41,824 bases of DNA, taken from an uncultured Oscillospiraceae bacterium. Lineage in GTDB: Bacteria > Bacillota > Clostridia > Oscillospirales > Ruminococcaceae. The notes beneath the pieces are model-generated. The model was not told where the DNA came from and searched no databases. It was given only the letters and a program-made list of their open reading frames with translations. Location of the stretch: positions 1 through 41,824 of the forward strand of contig CATKAZ010000105.1 in assembly GCA_949745795.1 (NCBI GenBank), given 5' to 3'. The position numbers and the translations under genes were made by a program. Position 1 is the first letter of the stretch, and each line of letters opens with the position of its first letter. Below are positions 1 through 6,281 of this stretch, one piece after another.

Positions 1-28
1 TGACGGACTAAAACAAAGGTTTTATTAT
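1..28 (+). promoter_or_regulatory. Forward promoter of regulator A (partly cut by window edge)
   Basis: The window opens with TGACG at 1-5; with one more T outside the window this would be TTGACG, followed by 17 nt and TATTAT at 23-28. The same layout (TTGACG, 18 nt, TATAAT or TATACT) lies before regulators B and C, which is why I accept it here. Expected start is near 35, giving a leader of about 174 nt before the ATG at 209. Confidence 0.5.
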
Positions 29-59
29 GAAGGTGATTAAATGTATTGCTTTAGTCCGT
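3..59. repeat. Inverted repeat in the leader of regulator A
   Basis: ACGGACTAAA at 3-12 pairs perfectly with TTTAGTCCGT at 50-59, a 10-bp stem with a 37-nt loop. The right arm lies in the part of the leader that is similar to the leader of regulator B (near 490-503), where only a 5-bp remnant of the pairing is present. It could fold in the reverse transcript that starts near 85, or be a protein-binding site. Confidence 0.55.
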
Positions 60-91
60 TGAGCCTTAAGCCATTTCAATAGCTTGATTAT

Positions 92-120
92 ATTATACCT
101 CGTATTTACGAGATAGTCAA
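92..120 (-). promoter_or_regulatory. Reverse promoter inside the leader of regulator A
   Basis: On the minus strand TTGACT (120-115), a 17-nt spacer, then TATAAT (97-92). Its start would be near 85 and transcription would run leftward out of the window, against the forward promoter at 1-28, with about 50 nt of overlap. The spacer is almost completely filled by the palindrome at 99-112. Confidence 0.75.
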
Positions 121-142
121 GAGTGAATTTCGTAAATACGAG
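99..142. promoter_or_regulatory. Twin palindromic operators, probably for regulator A
   Basis: Two sites: CTCGTATTTACGAG at 99-112 (6-bp arms, 2-nt centre) and TTCGTAAATACGAG at 129-142, the same site in the opposite direction with one change. They are 30 bp apart, close to three helical turns. The first sits exactly between the -35 and -10 of the reverse promoter, so binding should block it. That the protein is the XRE product encoded next door is an inference. Confidence 0.75.
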
Positions 143-208
143 AAAATTGTGAAAAATGTTTATTTTCAACATTAGTATATAGTAAAAAAGTACAAAAAAG
201 AGGTTGTT

Positions 209-430
209 ATGACAAAAATTCCAAAACTGTTTGAATTAATGAAAGAACGTGGCATTTCATCAAAGAAACTTTCTGATGATACAAAAATTTCAACTGGGAA
301 TATAAGTGATTGGAAAAGCGGCAGAAGTCAGCCGTCATTAGATAAAATGCGTATAGTTGCCGATTATTTTGACGTTTCTATTGATTATCTTATGGGCAGA
401 ACGGATAACCCTGATTCACATAAGAAATAA
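209..430 (+). CDS. Small XRE-family helix-turn-helix regulator (A)
   Basis: A 73-residue protein that is essentially one Cro/C1-type HTH domain. The five-helix fold spans about residues 5-60, with the recognition region around KISTGNISDWKSGRSQPS and the typical closing motif FDVSIDYLMGRTD. There is no dimerisation or peptidase domain, so it should be a DNA-binding repressor or activator acting as a small dimer. The start has a usable Shine-Dalgarno (AGAGG at about 200). The end (TDNPDSHKK) is nearly the same as that of regulator D at 33895-34119, so the two are paralogues. Two matching palindromes lie at 99-142 in its own leader, which suggests autoregulation or control of the opposing promoter. 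Target genes are not known. Confidence 0.85.
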   Translation: MTKIPKLFELMKERGISSKKLSDDTKISTGNISDWKSGRSQPSLDKMRIVADYFDVSIDYLMGRTDNPDSHKK

Positions 431-433
431 GTA

Positions 434-463
434 TTGACGAAATTAAATAAATAATGTTATAAT
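434..463 (+). promoter_or_regulatory. Forward promoter of regulator B
   Basis: TTGACG at 434-439, 18 nt, TATAAT at 458-463, starting only 4 nt after the stop codon of regulator A. The last part of the spacer (AATAATGT) and the -10 are shared with the promoter of regulator C on the other strand at 33835-33864. Start near 470 gives a leader of about 143 nt. Confidence 0.75.
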
Positions 464-534
464 TAAGTTGAGTGACTATAAGTATAAATTGTTTTAGTCT
501 GTTGGTTTTAAACATTTCCAATAGCTTTAATTTT

Positions 535-563
535 ATTATACAACGAATTTTAGTTGATGTCAA
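535..563 (-). promoter_or_regulatory. Reverse promoter inside the leader of regulator B
   Basis: Minus strand TTGACA (563-558), 17-nt spacer, TATAAT (540-535): a perfect SigA consensus. Start near 528. The transcript would run against the forward promoter, overlap its first ~58 nt and continue antisense to the 3' end of regulator A. No reading frame of any size is visible in it before it reaches gene A. Confidence 0.8.
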
Positions 564-576
564 CACTTTTTCGTTG
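541..576. promoter_or_regulatory. Cluster of operators, probably for regulator B
   Basis: CAAC-N8-GTTG occurs twice, at 541-556 and 561-576, exactly 20 bp apart. Between them GTTGATGTCAAC (553-564) is itself a palindrome and covers the -35 of the reverse promoter. The sequence is unlike the operators of A (99-142) and C (33737-33765), as expected if each regulator has its own specificity. Confidence 0.65.
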
Positions 577-612
577 AATTGTCTAAATGCACAAATTGTG
601 AGGTGGTTTATT

Positions 613-945
613 ATGTATACTGCACAAACTACTAAAGAACGTATAAAAAAATTATGCAAAAATAAGAAAATAAATATGGAACAAATGCTGAAAGAATGCA
701 ATTTAGGTGTTAATGCAATAAGACAAATCAATGATAATAAAGGTATGGCATCTTTTAGCTTAGGCAAAATTGCAGATTATTTAAATTGTTCTACAGATTA
801 TCTTCTAGGTAGAACAGATGTTTCTTATGTGACACTTGAAGCTAAAGATGAAATGGAAATAGAAATGTTAAGAGTATTTAAATCGCTGGATTTTGCAGAT
901 AAAATGGAAATTATGAATACCATAATTGAAAAGACGAAGAAATAA
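613..945 (+). CDS. XRE-family regulator with conserved C-terminal tail (B)
   Basis: A 110-residue protein with an HTH domain in residues about 5-70, ending in the motif CSTDYLLGRTD, followed by a 40-residue acidic/hydrophobic tail that is probably helical and used for oligomerisation. The tail (EMEIEML..FKSLDF.D...IMNTIIEKTKK) is almost identical to that of regulator C at 33355-33690 while the HTH recognition part differs, so B and C are paralogues with different DNA targets. I start at the ATG at 613 because GAGG about 9 nt upstream is a good ribosome site; the frame stays open to 472 but that stretch is the leader with both promoters and operators. It lies 182 nt downstream of A in the same direction. 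Confidence 0.85.
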   Translation: MYTAQTTKERIKKLCKNKKINMEQMLKECNLGVNAIRQINDNKGMASFSLGKIADYLNCSTDYLLGRTDVSYVTLEAKDEMEIEMLRVFKSLDFADKMEIMNTIIEKTKK

Positions 946-961
946 TTGCTCCACAATAGCA

Positions 962-1211
962 TTAAAGCGGAGAACGTAAGTAGCAAAAACGACTTATTAC
1001 AGTTTGGGGAGAGTACCTTGCGTGATAGTTTAAAAGGGTTACGCAGTCGTTACCTTTCTTTGCTTCTTTCTTTTGTGTGAACAAAGAAAGAAGGGTGTTT
1101 CTTTTCGTTATTTTCTTTGCACAAGCAATGAAAATGACAAATAAAATAAGTTTCAAAGAAACTTGTTTCTTTGGTTCGGCATCAGTCACGGGACAAAAAA
1201 TGAACAAATAA
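962..1211. repeat. Dispersed structured repeat R2, copy 1
   Basis: About 250 bp found again at 23250-23498 with roughly 85-90% identity by eye. It contains three hairpins: 1063-1093 (perfect 11-bp stem CTTCTTTCTTT, 9-nt loop), one around 1110-1136 (10 bp, one mismatch here, perfect in copy 2), and 1154-1173 (CAAAGAAAC, TT loop). The open frame on the minus strand through it starts with no ribosome site. No transposase or clear terminal repeats, so a MITE-like element or structured RNA are both possible. Confidence 0.8.
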
Positions 1212-1217
1212 GAAGTT

Positions 1218-1239
1218 TCAAAGAAACAAGTTTCTTTGA
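1218..1239. repeat. Extra hairpin after R2
   Basis: TCAAAGAAAC, loop AA, GTTTCTTTGA: a 10-bp perfect stem that repeats the last hairpin of R2 (1154-1173) with a different loop. The rest of the gap to 1340 is AT-rich and I see nothing in it. Confidence 0.6.
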
Positions 1240-1340
1240 TCAGGCTCGTTTACCGGTCATGAAAATTATTAAACAAACGCTTACTAAAAGAATCCTCTAT
1301 TAATAATTATGAAAAAAATAAAAAAAATAGAACATACCTA

Positions 1341-1369
1341 TTGACAAAATGAAAAAAATGGTATATAAT
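1341..1369 (+). promoter_or_regulatory. SigA promoter of the sigma-like/yaaO operon
   Basis: TTGACA at 1341-1346, 17 nt, TATAAT at 1364-1369: a full consensus. Start near 1376, directly at the LexA-like box that follows. Confidence 0.85.
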
Positions 1370-1377
1370 AGCATGTA

Positions 1378-1391
1378 AGAACATTTGTTCT
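1378..1391. promoter_or_regulatory. LexA (SOS)-like operator
   Basis: AGAACATTTGTTCT fits GAAC-N4-GTTC, the core of the Gram-positive LexA/DinR box, and extends to a 7-bp inverted repeat (1377-1392). It covers the predicted transcription start of the promoter at 1341-1369, a position where binding would repress. I found no other GAAC-N4-GTTC in the intergenic regions I checked, including in front of recA. It could instead be the site of another dimeric repressor. Confidence 0.6.
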
Positions 1392-1437
1392 TTAGCCCCG
1401 TAAAAATAAACAACAGTAAATTAATGGAGGTAGATAA

Positions 1438-1737
1438 ATGTCAAGACGTGTTTCATTTGACTCATTAGAATTTGATTCAAAATTAAGTAATCTTGCCTTT
1501 TCCGAAGATAATGAGGAATGTACTGAAAAGCGGGAAAAGATACGTAAAATTATGGCAAGGATAATAAAAAATGATCTGACTGCGAGACAAAGAGAAATAA
1601 TTGTGCTATACTATTATAGTGGAAAGGGAGTAACCGAAATTGCTCAAATACTAAAAATTGCTCCGTCAACTGTTTCCAGAACCATAAAAGCTGCTCGAAA
1701 TAAGATATTTAAATATATGAAATATTATTTTATATAA
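1438..1737 (+). CDS. Sigma factor region 4-like HTH protein
   Basis: A 99-residue protein whose C-terminal half (about residues 42-92) is a sigma-70 region 4 helix-turn-helix: LTARQREIIVLYYYSGKGVTEIA.. with the second helix around APSTVSRTIKAARNKI. There is no region 2, so it cannot be a complete sigma factor; such proteins act as DNA-binding regulators or as partners of a separate core-binding subunit. The N-terminal 40 residues are acidic and unrecognised. GGAGG at 1426-1430 gives a strong start. The stop overlaps the ribosome site of the decarboxylase gene 11 nt on, so the two are co-transcribed from the promoter with the LexA-like box. What it controls cannot be read from the sequence. 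Confidence 0.75.
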   Translation: MSRRVSFDSLEFDSKLSNLAFSEDNEECTEKREKIRKIMARIIKNDLTARQREIIVLYYYSGKGVTEIAQILKIAPSTVSRTIKAARNKIFKYMKYYFI

Positions 1738-1748
1738 GGAGAATGCAT

Positions 1749-3035
1749 ATGACCACACCCATATATGATTTTCTTCAAAAATACATAAACAGCGATCCTA
1801 TAAGACTGCATATGCCCGGACATAAAGGAAAAAATATTACTGATCTTTCATATGCTATGGATATAACGGAAATAAGCGGCGCTGACAGTCTTTTTGAATC
1901 GTCGGGGATTATAGAAGAAAGTGAAAAAAATGCAGCAAAGCTGTTTAAATCAGTAAGGACATGTTATTCTGCCGGCGGCTCAACGTTGTGTATTCAGGCA
2001 ATGCTTACCATGATGAAGAGAGAAAATCGGAATGTTATAGCGGTAAGAAATGTACATAGAAGCTTTATTGCCGCATGTGTTTTGCTTGGAATAGAACCCG
2101 AATGGATCTATCCAAAGTATACGGCAGGAATTTTATCCGGTCAGATACCTATGGACATTTTGGAGGATAAACTTAAACGTACTGAAAATGCCTGCGTTTA
2201 TCTGACTTCTCCGGATTATTTGGGAAAAACGGCTGATATAAAAGAAGTGTCGGAGCTTTGCAGAAAATATAAAGCTGTACTTCTTGTGGATAATGCTCAC
2301 GGCGCGCATACTGCATTTACAGGAACACATCCGATTGCTCAGGGAGCGGATATGTGCTGTGATTCCGCCCATAAAATGCTTCCGGCACTGACAGGTGCGG
2401 CATATTTGCATATAGGCAATGAGAGGTACACGGACAAGGCAAAGACTGCAATGTCGCTTTTCGGTTCTACTAGTCCGAGTTATCTTATTATGGCGTCTTT
2501 GGATCTGTGCAACAAATATATTTCAGAGCAAATTGCCGAGGATATAAATAGATCTGTATCTGCAATTGAAGATTTAAGAAAAACAATCAAACAAAAGTAT
2601 ACAGTATATGACGGAGAACCTTATCATCTGACGCTTTTATGCGACGGTAATGATTTGGCAAGGCAGCTGAGGGAGAAAAATATAGAGTGTGAATATTGTG
2701 ACGGCAATGTAATAGTACTTCTCTATTCTCCTGCGGATTCTCCTGAAAAAATAAAATATACTGCTGATGTTCTGATGGAGTGTTTACCTCAAAAGCCTGA
2801 AAATAATTATATTACAGATTTTCCTGTTATGGAAAGGGCAATGTCAGTCCGTGAGGCTGCATTGTCCGATTATCAAAATATAGACGTTGATAAAAGTCTG
2901 GGTCGTATATGTGCTGCGGTAAATGTTCCGTGTCCTCCGGCAGTGCCTATTGCGGTTAGCGGAGAAGTAATTAATGAAAAATGTATTAAAATTTTTAAAA
3001 ACTATGGAATTTTAAATGTAAATGTGATAAAATAA
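1749..3035 (+). CDS. Orn/Lys/Arg decarboxylase family PLP enzyme (YaaO-like)
   Basis: A 428-residue fold-type I PLP protein of the Orn/Lys/Arg decarboxylase class. Visible hallmarks are LHMPGHKG near the N-terminus, LLVDNAHGAHTAF with the Asp that holds the pyridine ring, and DSAHKMLPALTG with the Schiff-base lysine at about residue 209. It is shorter than the biodegradative enzymes, like Bacillus YaaO, and would make a polyamine precursor (lysine to cadaverine or arginine to agmatine); the substrate cannot be chosen from sequence. I start at the ATG at 1749 because AAGGAG (1736-1741) is 7 nt away; an in-frame ATG at 1743 is too close. In Bacillus this gene also precedes tmk-darA-yaaR-holB-ricT, and darA, holB and ricT follow here. 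Confidence 0.85.
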   Translation: MTTPIYDFLQKYINSDPIRLHMPGHKGKNITDLSYAMDITEISGADSLFESSGIIEESEKNAAKLFKSVRTCYSAGGSTLCIQAMLTMMKRENRNVIAVRNVHRSFIAACVLLGIEPEWIYPKYTAGILSGQIPMDILEDKLKRTENACVYLTSPDYLGKTADIKEVSELCRKYKAVLLVDNAHGAHTAFTGTHPIAQGADMCCDSAHKMLPALTGAAYLHIGNERYTDKAKTAMSLFGSTSPSYLIMASLDLCNKYISEQIAEDINRSVSAIEDLRKTIKQKYTVYDGEPYHLTLLCDGNDLARQLREKNIECEYCDGNVIVLLYSPADSPEKIKYTADVLMECLPQKPENNYITDFPVMERAMSVREAALSDYQNIDVDKSLGRICAAVNVPCPPAVPIAVSGEVINEKCIKIFKNYGILNVNVIK

Positions 3036-3131
3036 TATTAATATGATATGTTAAGAGCCTGTGCAGCTTTTAAAAAGTATTAGTCAATTAAAAAAATTGA
3101 TACAGGTTTTAAAGAAAGGTCGTGTTACTAT

Positions 3132-3455
3132 ATGAAACTTATTTTTGCTGTAGTTAACGGTGACGATAGTCAGGCAGTGTCTAAATCTTTAACTAAAAAT
3201 GGATTTTTTGTCACAAAACTTGCGTCAACAGGCGGATTTTTAAGTGCCGGGAATACTACATTTATGATTTGTACAGATGATGAGAAAGTAGACAGAGTTA
3301 TTGACATCATAAGTGAGAAAAGTCATAAAAGAAAACAATTTGTACCGTCTGCCGCAACCTATGGTATCGGCTCTTACACATCTTTCCCTGTTGAAGTATC
3401 TGTAGGCGGTGCGACAATATTTGTAACAGATGTAGAGCGATTTGAAAAGGTATGA
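3132..3455 (+). CDS. darA: Cyclic di-AMP receptor, PII-like (DarA/PstA)
   Basis: A 107-residue PII-like protein; family length is about 109. The order beta-alpha-beta with MKLIFAVVNGDDSQAVSKSL at the start, the glycine-rich TGGFLSAGNTTFMI segment and a conserved ..GGATIFVTDVERFEKV end match the trimeric c-di-AMP binding family (DarA/PstA, Bacillus YaaQ). It binds c-di-AMP in the cytosol; its output is poorly known. A ribosome site (AAAGG near 3115) precedes the ATG. Its stop overlaps the holB start (ATGA at 3452-3455), so translation is coupled, the same neighbourhood as in Bacillus but without yaaR in between. Confidence 0.92.
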   Translation: MKLIFAVVNGDDSQAVSKSLTKNGFFVTKLASTGGFLSAGNTTFMICTDDEKVDRVIDIISEKSHKRKQFVPSAATYGIGSYTSFPVEVSVGGATIFVTDVERFEKV

Positions 3456-4423
3456 AAATTTACGGAAATCAATTTGCTCTCAGTACCTTTGAATCAATGT
3501 TTAAAAGCGGACGTTTGCCTCATTCCTTCCTTATTTACGGCGAAAAGGGATTGGGTAAAAAAATCCTTGCAAAATACCTGGCGGCGGCTATTCTATGCGA
3601 AAAGGGAACAGGGATTCCATGCGGTGAATGCCGTTCATGCCGCAATGCGGAAAAGAACGTTCATCCTGATATTATTTATCCGGAACAAAGCGGAAAGCTT
3701 AATACATATACCGTTGAAACCTGCCGCCATGTATGTGCAGATGCTTTTATCGCTCCTAATAACGGCAGCGCTAAGGTATATATTTTTACTGATGCGGATA
3801 ATATTCAGCTTCCGGCACAAAACTCATTGCTTAAAATTGTTGAAGAGCCTCCGGATTTTGTCTATTTTATTTTTACCGCATCTTCAAAGGACGTTTTTCT
3901 TCCGACAATTATTTCTAGGGTTACTCCTGTAGGCGTTTCTGTGTGTTCTCATGATGAATGTATCAGAGCGCTGGGTCTGAAAGGATATGACAGCAGTCAG
4001 ATAACCGAAGCCATGGAAAGCTTTGGCGGAAATATAGGAATGTGCGAGGAATATTTGGAAAATGATAGTCTAAGGGTGATAACATCATTGACAAAAAGAG
4101 CCGCGGATAGTATAATAGTCAGAGATGAATATAGTTTGCTGACTGTTATGTCATCACCTGAACTTAAGGACAGGCAAATGTCAGGAGTGTTTTTGGAGAT
4201 GCTTGACAGGATTGTAAGGGATTCTGTTGCTATAAAGCTTAATGAAAACGCTGTACCGATAAGCTGTTATCCAAGGGGAGCGGAAAAACTTGCAGATCGT
4301 ATTTCGGTTAGATCTGCTGAAAAAATACATGATTGTCTGAATTCGGCGGCAGCAGACGTAAGAGCAAACGTTAATTCAATTTTGCTTATGTCCGCATTGT
4401 GCGGAGAAATAATAAATAGTTAG
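3452..4423 (+). CDS. holB: DNA polymerase III delta' subunit
   Basis: A 323-residue clamp-loader subunit. Walker A-like GEKGLGKK is at about residues 30-37, a zinc-binding cysteine cluster (C..CGECRSC) follows at about 48-64, then HPDI and the sensor region LKIVEEPPDFVYFIFTAS typical of the DnaX/HolB family. It helps load the beta clamp at the replication fork. The ATG overlaps the darA stop. Length is normal and nothing is missing except that the C-terminal third is weakly conserved, as usual for this subunit. Confidence 0.9.
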   Translation: MKIYGNQFALSTFESMFKSGRLPHSFLIYGEKGLGKKILAKYLAAAILCEKGTGIPCGECRSCRNAEKNVHPDIIYPEQSGKLNTYTVETCRHVCADAFIAPNNGSAKVYIFTDADNIQLPAQNSLLKIVEEPPDFVYFIFTASSKDVFLPTIISRVTPVGVSVCSHDECIRALGLKGYDSSQITEAMESFGGNIGMCEEYLENDSLRVITSLTKRAADSIIVRDEYSLLTVMSSPELKDRQMSGVFLEMLDRIVRDSVAIKLNENAVPISCYPRGAEKLADRISVRSAEKIHDCLNSAAADVRANVNSILLMSALCGEIINS

Positions 4424-4455
4424 GAGAGGGATAAATCCCTGTAAAATATTTTAAT

Positions 4456-5319
4456 ATGGTTGAAATTATTGGTGTAAGATTTAAACAGGTAGGAAAAATT
4501 TATTATTTTTCTCCTAATGGTATAGAATTTGAAGCGGGAGAAAATGTAATTGTTGAAACAGCAAGAGGTGTTGAATGCGGAAACGTTGTAATTGCAAACA
4601 AAGATGTAGATGAATCCGAAATAGTTCCTCCGCTTAAAGAAATTATCCGAAAGGCAAGCTCAGAGGATCTGAAAATAGTTGAAAAAAATCATATAAAAGA
4701 AAAAGAAGCGTTTAATATTTGCCTTGAGAAAATCGCTTACAGACAATTGAATATGAATCTGGTAGATGTGGAATGTACTTTTGATAATAACAAGATTCTT
4801 TTCTATTTTACAGCAGAAAACAGAGTGGATTTCCGTGAGCTTGTAAAGGATTTGGCATCTGTTTTCAGAACCAGAATAGAATTGAGACAGATAGGTGTTA
4901 GAGATGAGGCAAAAATTTTAGGCGGATTGGGTATCTGCGGCAGGGAATTCTGCTGTAAAAGGCATCTTGGAGAGTTTCAGCCTGTATCTATAAAAATGGC
5001 TAAGGAACAGGGATTGTCACTTAATCCATCTAAGATTTCCGGTACATGCGGACGTTTAATGTGCTGTTTGAAGCATGAGCAGTCATCATATGAAGAATTG
5101 CTGAAAATTACTCCGAAGGTGGGTGCATTTGTAAAAACACCGGAATGCAGAGGATATGTTGAAGAAGCGAATCTTATTACCGGTAAGCTGAAAATTAAGC
5201 CGGAAAAGACTGATGTTCCGATATATGCGGACAGAAATGATGTAAAGGTTATAAAAGACGCTGAAATAAGAGTAAATAAAGACGAACTTAAGGCGCTTAA
5301 GGATTTAGAAAAAAATTAA
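4456..5319 (+). CDS. ricT: PSP1 domain protein RicT (YaaT)
   Basis: A 287-residue PSP1-family protein. It has the N-terminal GVRFKQVGKIYYFSPNG strand pattern, then the cysteine-rich core CGREFCCKRHL and CGRLMCCLKHE (about residues 160-207), cysteines that in the Bacillus RicA-RicF-RicT complex take part in binding an iron-sulfur cluster. That complex works with RNase Y in mRNA processing and affects sporulation and competence. The lysine/aspartate-rich tail has no known fold. It is the last gene of the cluster and is followed at once by a strong terminator. Confidence 0.9.
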   Translation: MVEIIGVRFKQVGKIYYFSPNGIEFEAGENVIVETARGVECGNVVIANKDVDESEIVPPLKEIIRKASSEDLKIVEKNHIKEKEAFNICLEKIAYRQLNMNLVDVECTFDNNKILFYFTAENRVDFRELVKDLASVFRTRIELRQIGVRDEAKILGGLGICGREFCCKRHLGEFQPVSIKMAKEQGLSLNPSKISGTCGRLMCCLKHEQSSYEELLKITPKVGAFVKTPECRGYVEEANLITGKLKIKPEKTDVPIYADRNDVKVIKDAEIRVNKDELKALKDLEKN

Positions 5320-5346
5320 GAGAATGCGCAAAGCATTCTCTTTTTT
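5320..5346 (+). terminator. Rho-independent terminator after ricT
   Basis: GAGAATGC (5320-5327), 5-nt loop, GCATTCTC (5333-5340), then six T. The stem starts one nucleotide after the ricT stop codon. Confidence 0.95.
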
Positions 5347-5355
5347 CTTGCTTAT

Positions 5356-5463
5356 CCTCTGTGAACTTATCTAATGGTAAAAGTAACTTTGCGAGTCTTT
5401 AGAATGTGTTTGTAGTTGGGAAAATTCGGCATAAAAGTTTTGGTTCCGCTTTTTCAAAAGCGG
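5356..5463 (+). repeat. Dispersed repeat R1, copy 1 of a tandem pair
   Basis: Contains the family core TTTGCGAGTCTTTAGAATG (5388-5406), then AAAATTCGGCATAAAAG and a hairpin at 5446-5463 (CCGCTTTT, TC, AAAAGCGG). Related copies are at 5497-5605, 23027-23150, 33099-33290, 34143-34233 and 41707-41824. Noncoding. Confidence 0.85.
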
Positions 5464-5496
5464 AAGGTATAAAAGTTTTTGCCAAGCTTTTTTATT

Positions 5497-5605
5497 CCTC
5501 TGTGAACTTATCTGATGATAAAAGTAACTTTGCGAGTCTTTAGAATGTGTTTTGTAGTTGAGGAAATTCGGTATAAAAGTTTTTGCCAAGCTTTTTTCAA
5601 AAAGC
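5497..5605 (+). repeat. Dispersed repeat R1, copy 2 of a tandem pair
   Basis: Repeats 5356-5463 from CCTCTGTGAACTTATCT onward with small changes and a hairpin at 5590-5605 (GCTTTTT, TC, AAAAAGC). The end of the copy runs into the ribosome site of queH (GAGGAG at 5609-5614), so the element forms the 5' leader of that gene. Confidence 0.85.
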
Positions 5606-5618
5606 GGAGAGGAGAAAG

Positions 5619-6263
5619 ATGGAAAATAAGCGTAATTATCAGCGAGAGCTTGATAATATAATAAACAATTTAAAATATAGTGAAAAAAAGCCTGTTTTAC
5701 TGCTGCATAGCTGTTGTGGACCATGCAGCAGCTATGTTTTGGAATATTTAACTCAGTATTTTTACATAAAGCTTTTTTTCTATAATCCCAATATTCAACC
5801 GTCAGGAGAATATTATAAGCGTCTTGATGAACAAAAAAAGGTTATAGAAAGAATGATGCTCGCAGATTATGTGGAACTGATTGAAGGCAATTATGATCCT
5901 GTGAATTTTTTCAATGAAGTAAAGGGATTTGAAAATGAGCCTGAAGGCGGTAGGCGTTGTGAGATTTGTATAAAAATGAGAATGACAGAGGCAGCAAAAG
6001 CCGCAAAGTTATACAATGCTGATTTTTTTGCAACAACCCTTACGGTAAGTCCGCATAAAAATGCACCTTATATAAACAAAACAGGTGAGGAAATATCTGA
6101 AGAATACAGTATTTCATATCTGATTTCCGATTTTAAAAAGAAAAACGGTTATAAACGTTCTATTGAGCTTTGCCGGGAATATGATATTTATCGGCAAAAT
6201 TACTGCGGATGTATTTTCAGTAATAATGGAACGGACAATGACAGTAAAAAAAGCGGACGCTAA
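5619..6263 (+). CDS. queH: Epoxyqueuosine reductase QueH
   Basis: A 214-residue protein of the QueH (DUF208) family, which carries out the last step of queuosine synthesis on tRNA, reducing epoxyqueuosine. The diagnostic adjacent cysteines HSCCGPCSS lie near residue 30, with CEICIKMR and the C-terminal NYCGC, supplying iron-sulfur and metal ligands. ATLTVSPHKN is a family signature. I start at the ATG at 5619, behind a good ribosome site; the frame is open upstream to 5583 but that part is repeat R1. The stop codon lies in the loop of a terminator shared with the opposing dockerin gene. Confidence 0.92.
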   Translation: MENKRNYQRELDNIINNLKYSEKKPVLLLHSCCGPCSSYVLEYLTQYFYIKLFFYNPNIQPSGEYYKRLDEQKKVIERMMLADYVELIEGNYDPVNFFNEVKGFENEPEGGRRCEICIKMRMTEAAKAAKLYNADFFATTLTVSPHKNAPYINKTGEEISEEYSISYLISDFKKKNGYKRSIELCREYDIYRQNYCGCIFSNNGTDNDSKKSGR

Positions 6264-6276
6264 AAACGTCCGCTTT
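6250..6276. terminator. Bidirectional terminator between queH and dockerin gene
   Basis: AAAGCGGACG (6250-6259), 7-nt loop, CGTCCGCTTT (6267-6276). On the plus strand it is followed by TTAATTTTT, on the minus strand by a run of T, so it can serve both converging genes. Confidence 0.9.
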
Positions 6277-6281
6277 AATTT

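Noticed and set aside
1..85. Resemblance of the reverse transcript (..GGCTCAACGGACTAAA..) to tracrRNA/anti-repeat sequence
   Set aside because: There is no cas gene, no array of regularly spaced repeats and no terminator hairpin set of a tracrRNA; the similarity is limited to a few short words.
472..612. Longer start for regulator B at 472
   Set aside because: This stretch holds both promoters and the operators, and a good ribosome site precedes the ATG at 613.
962..1207. 81-residue reading frame on the minus strand in R2 (and 62 residues at 23183-23371)
   Set aside because: The two share about 40 codons because the DNA is repeated, but there is no ribosome site, amino acid changes are frequent and the frame runs through hairpins; treated as spurious.
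3474..3932. 152-residue frame overlapping holB
   Set aside because: Frame shadow of holB; holB has the family motifs and the start overlap with darA.
5371..5724. 117-residue frame on the minus strand with an internal duplication
   Set aside because: It is a translation of the two tandem R1 copies and the start of queH; the duplication is that of the repeat.
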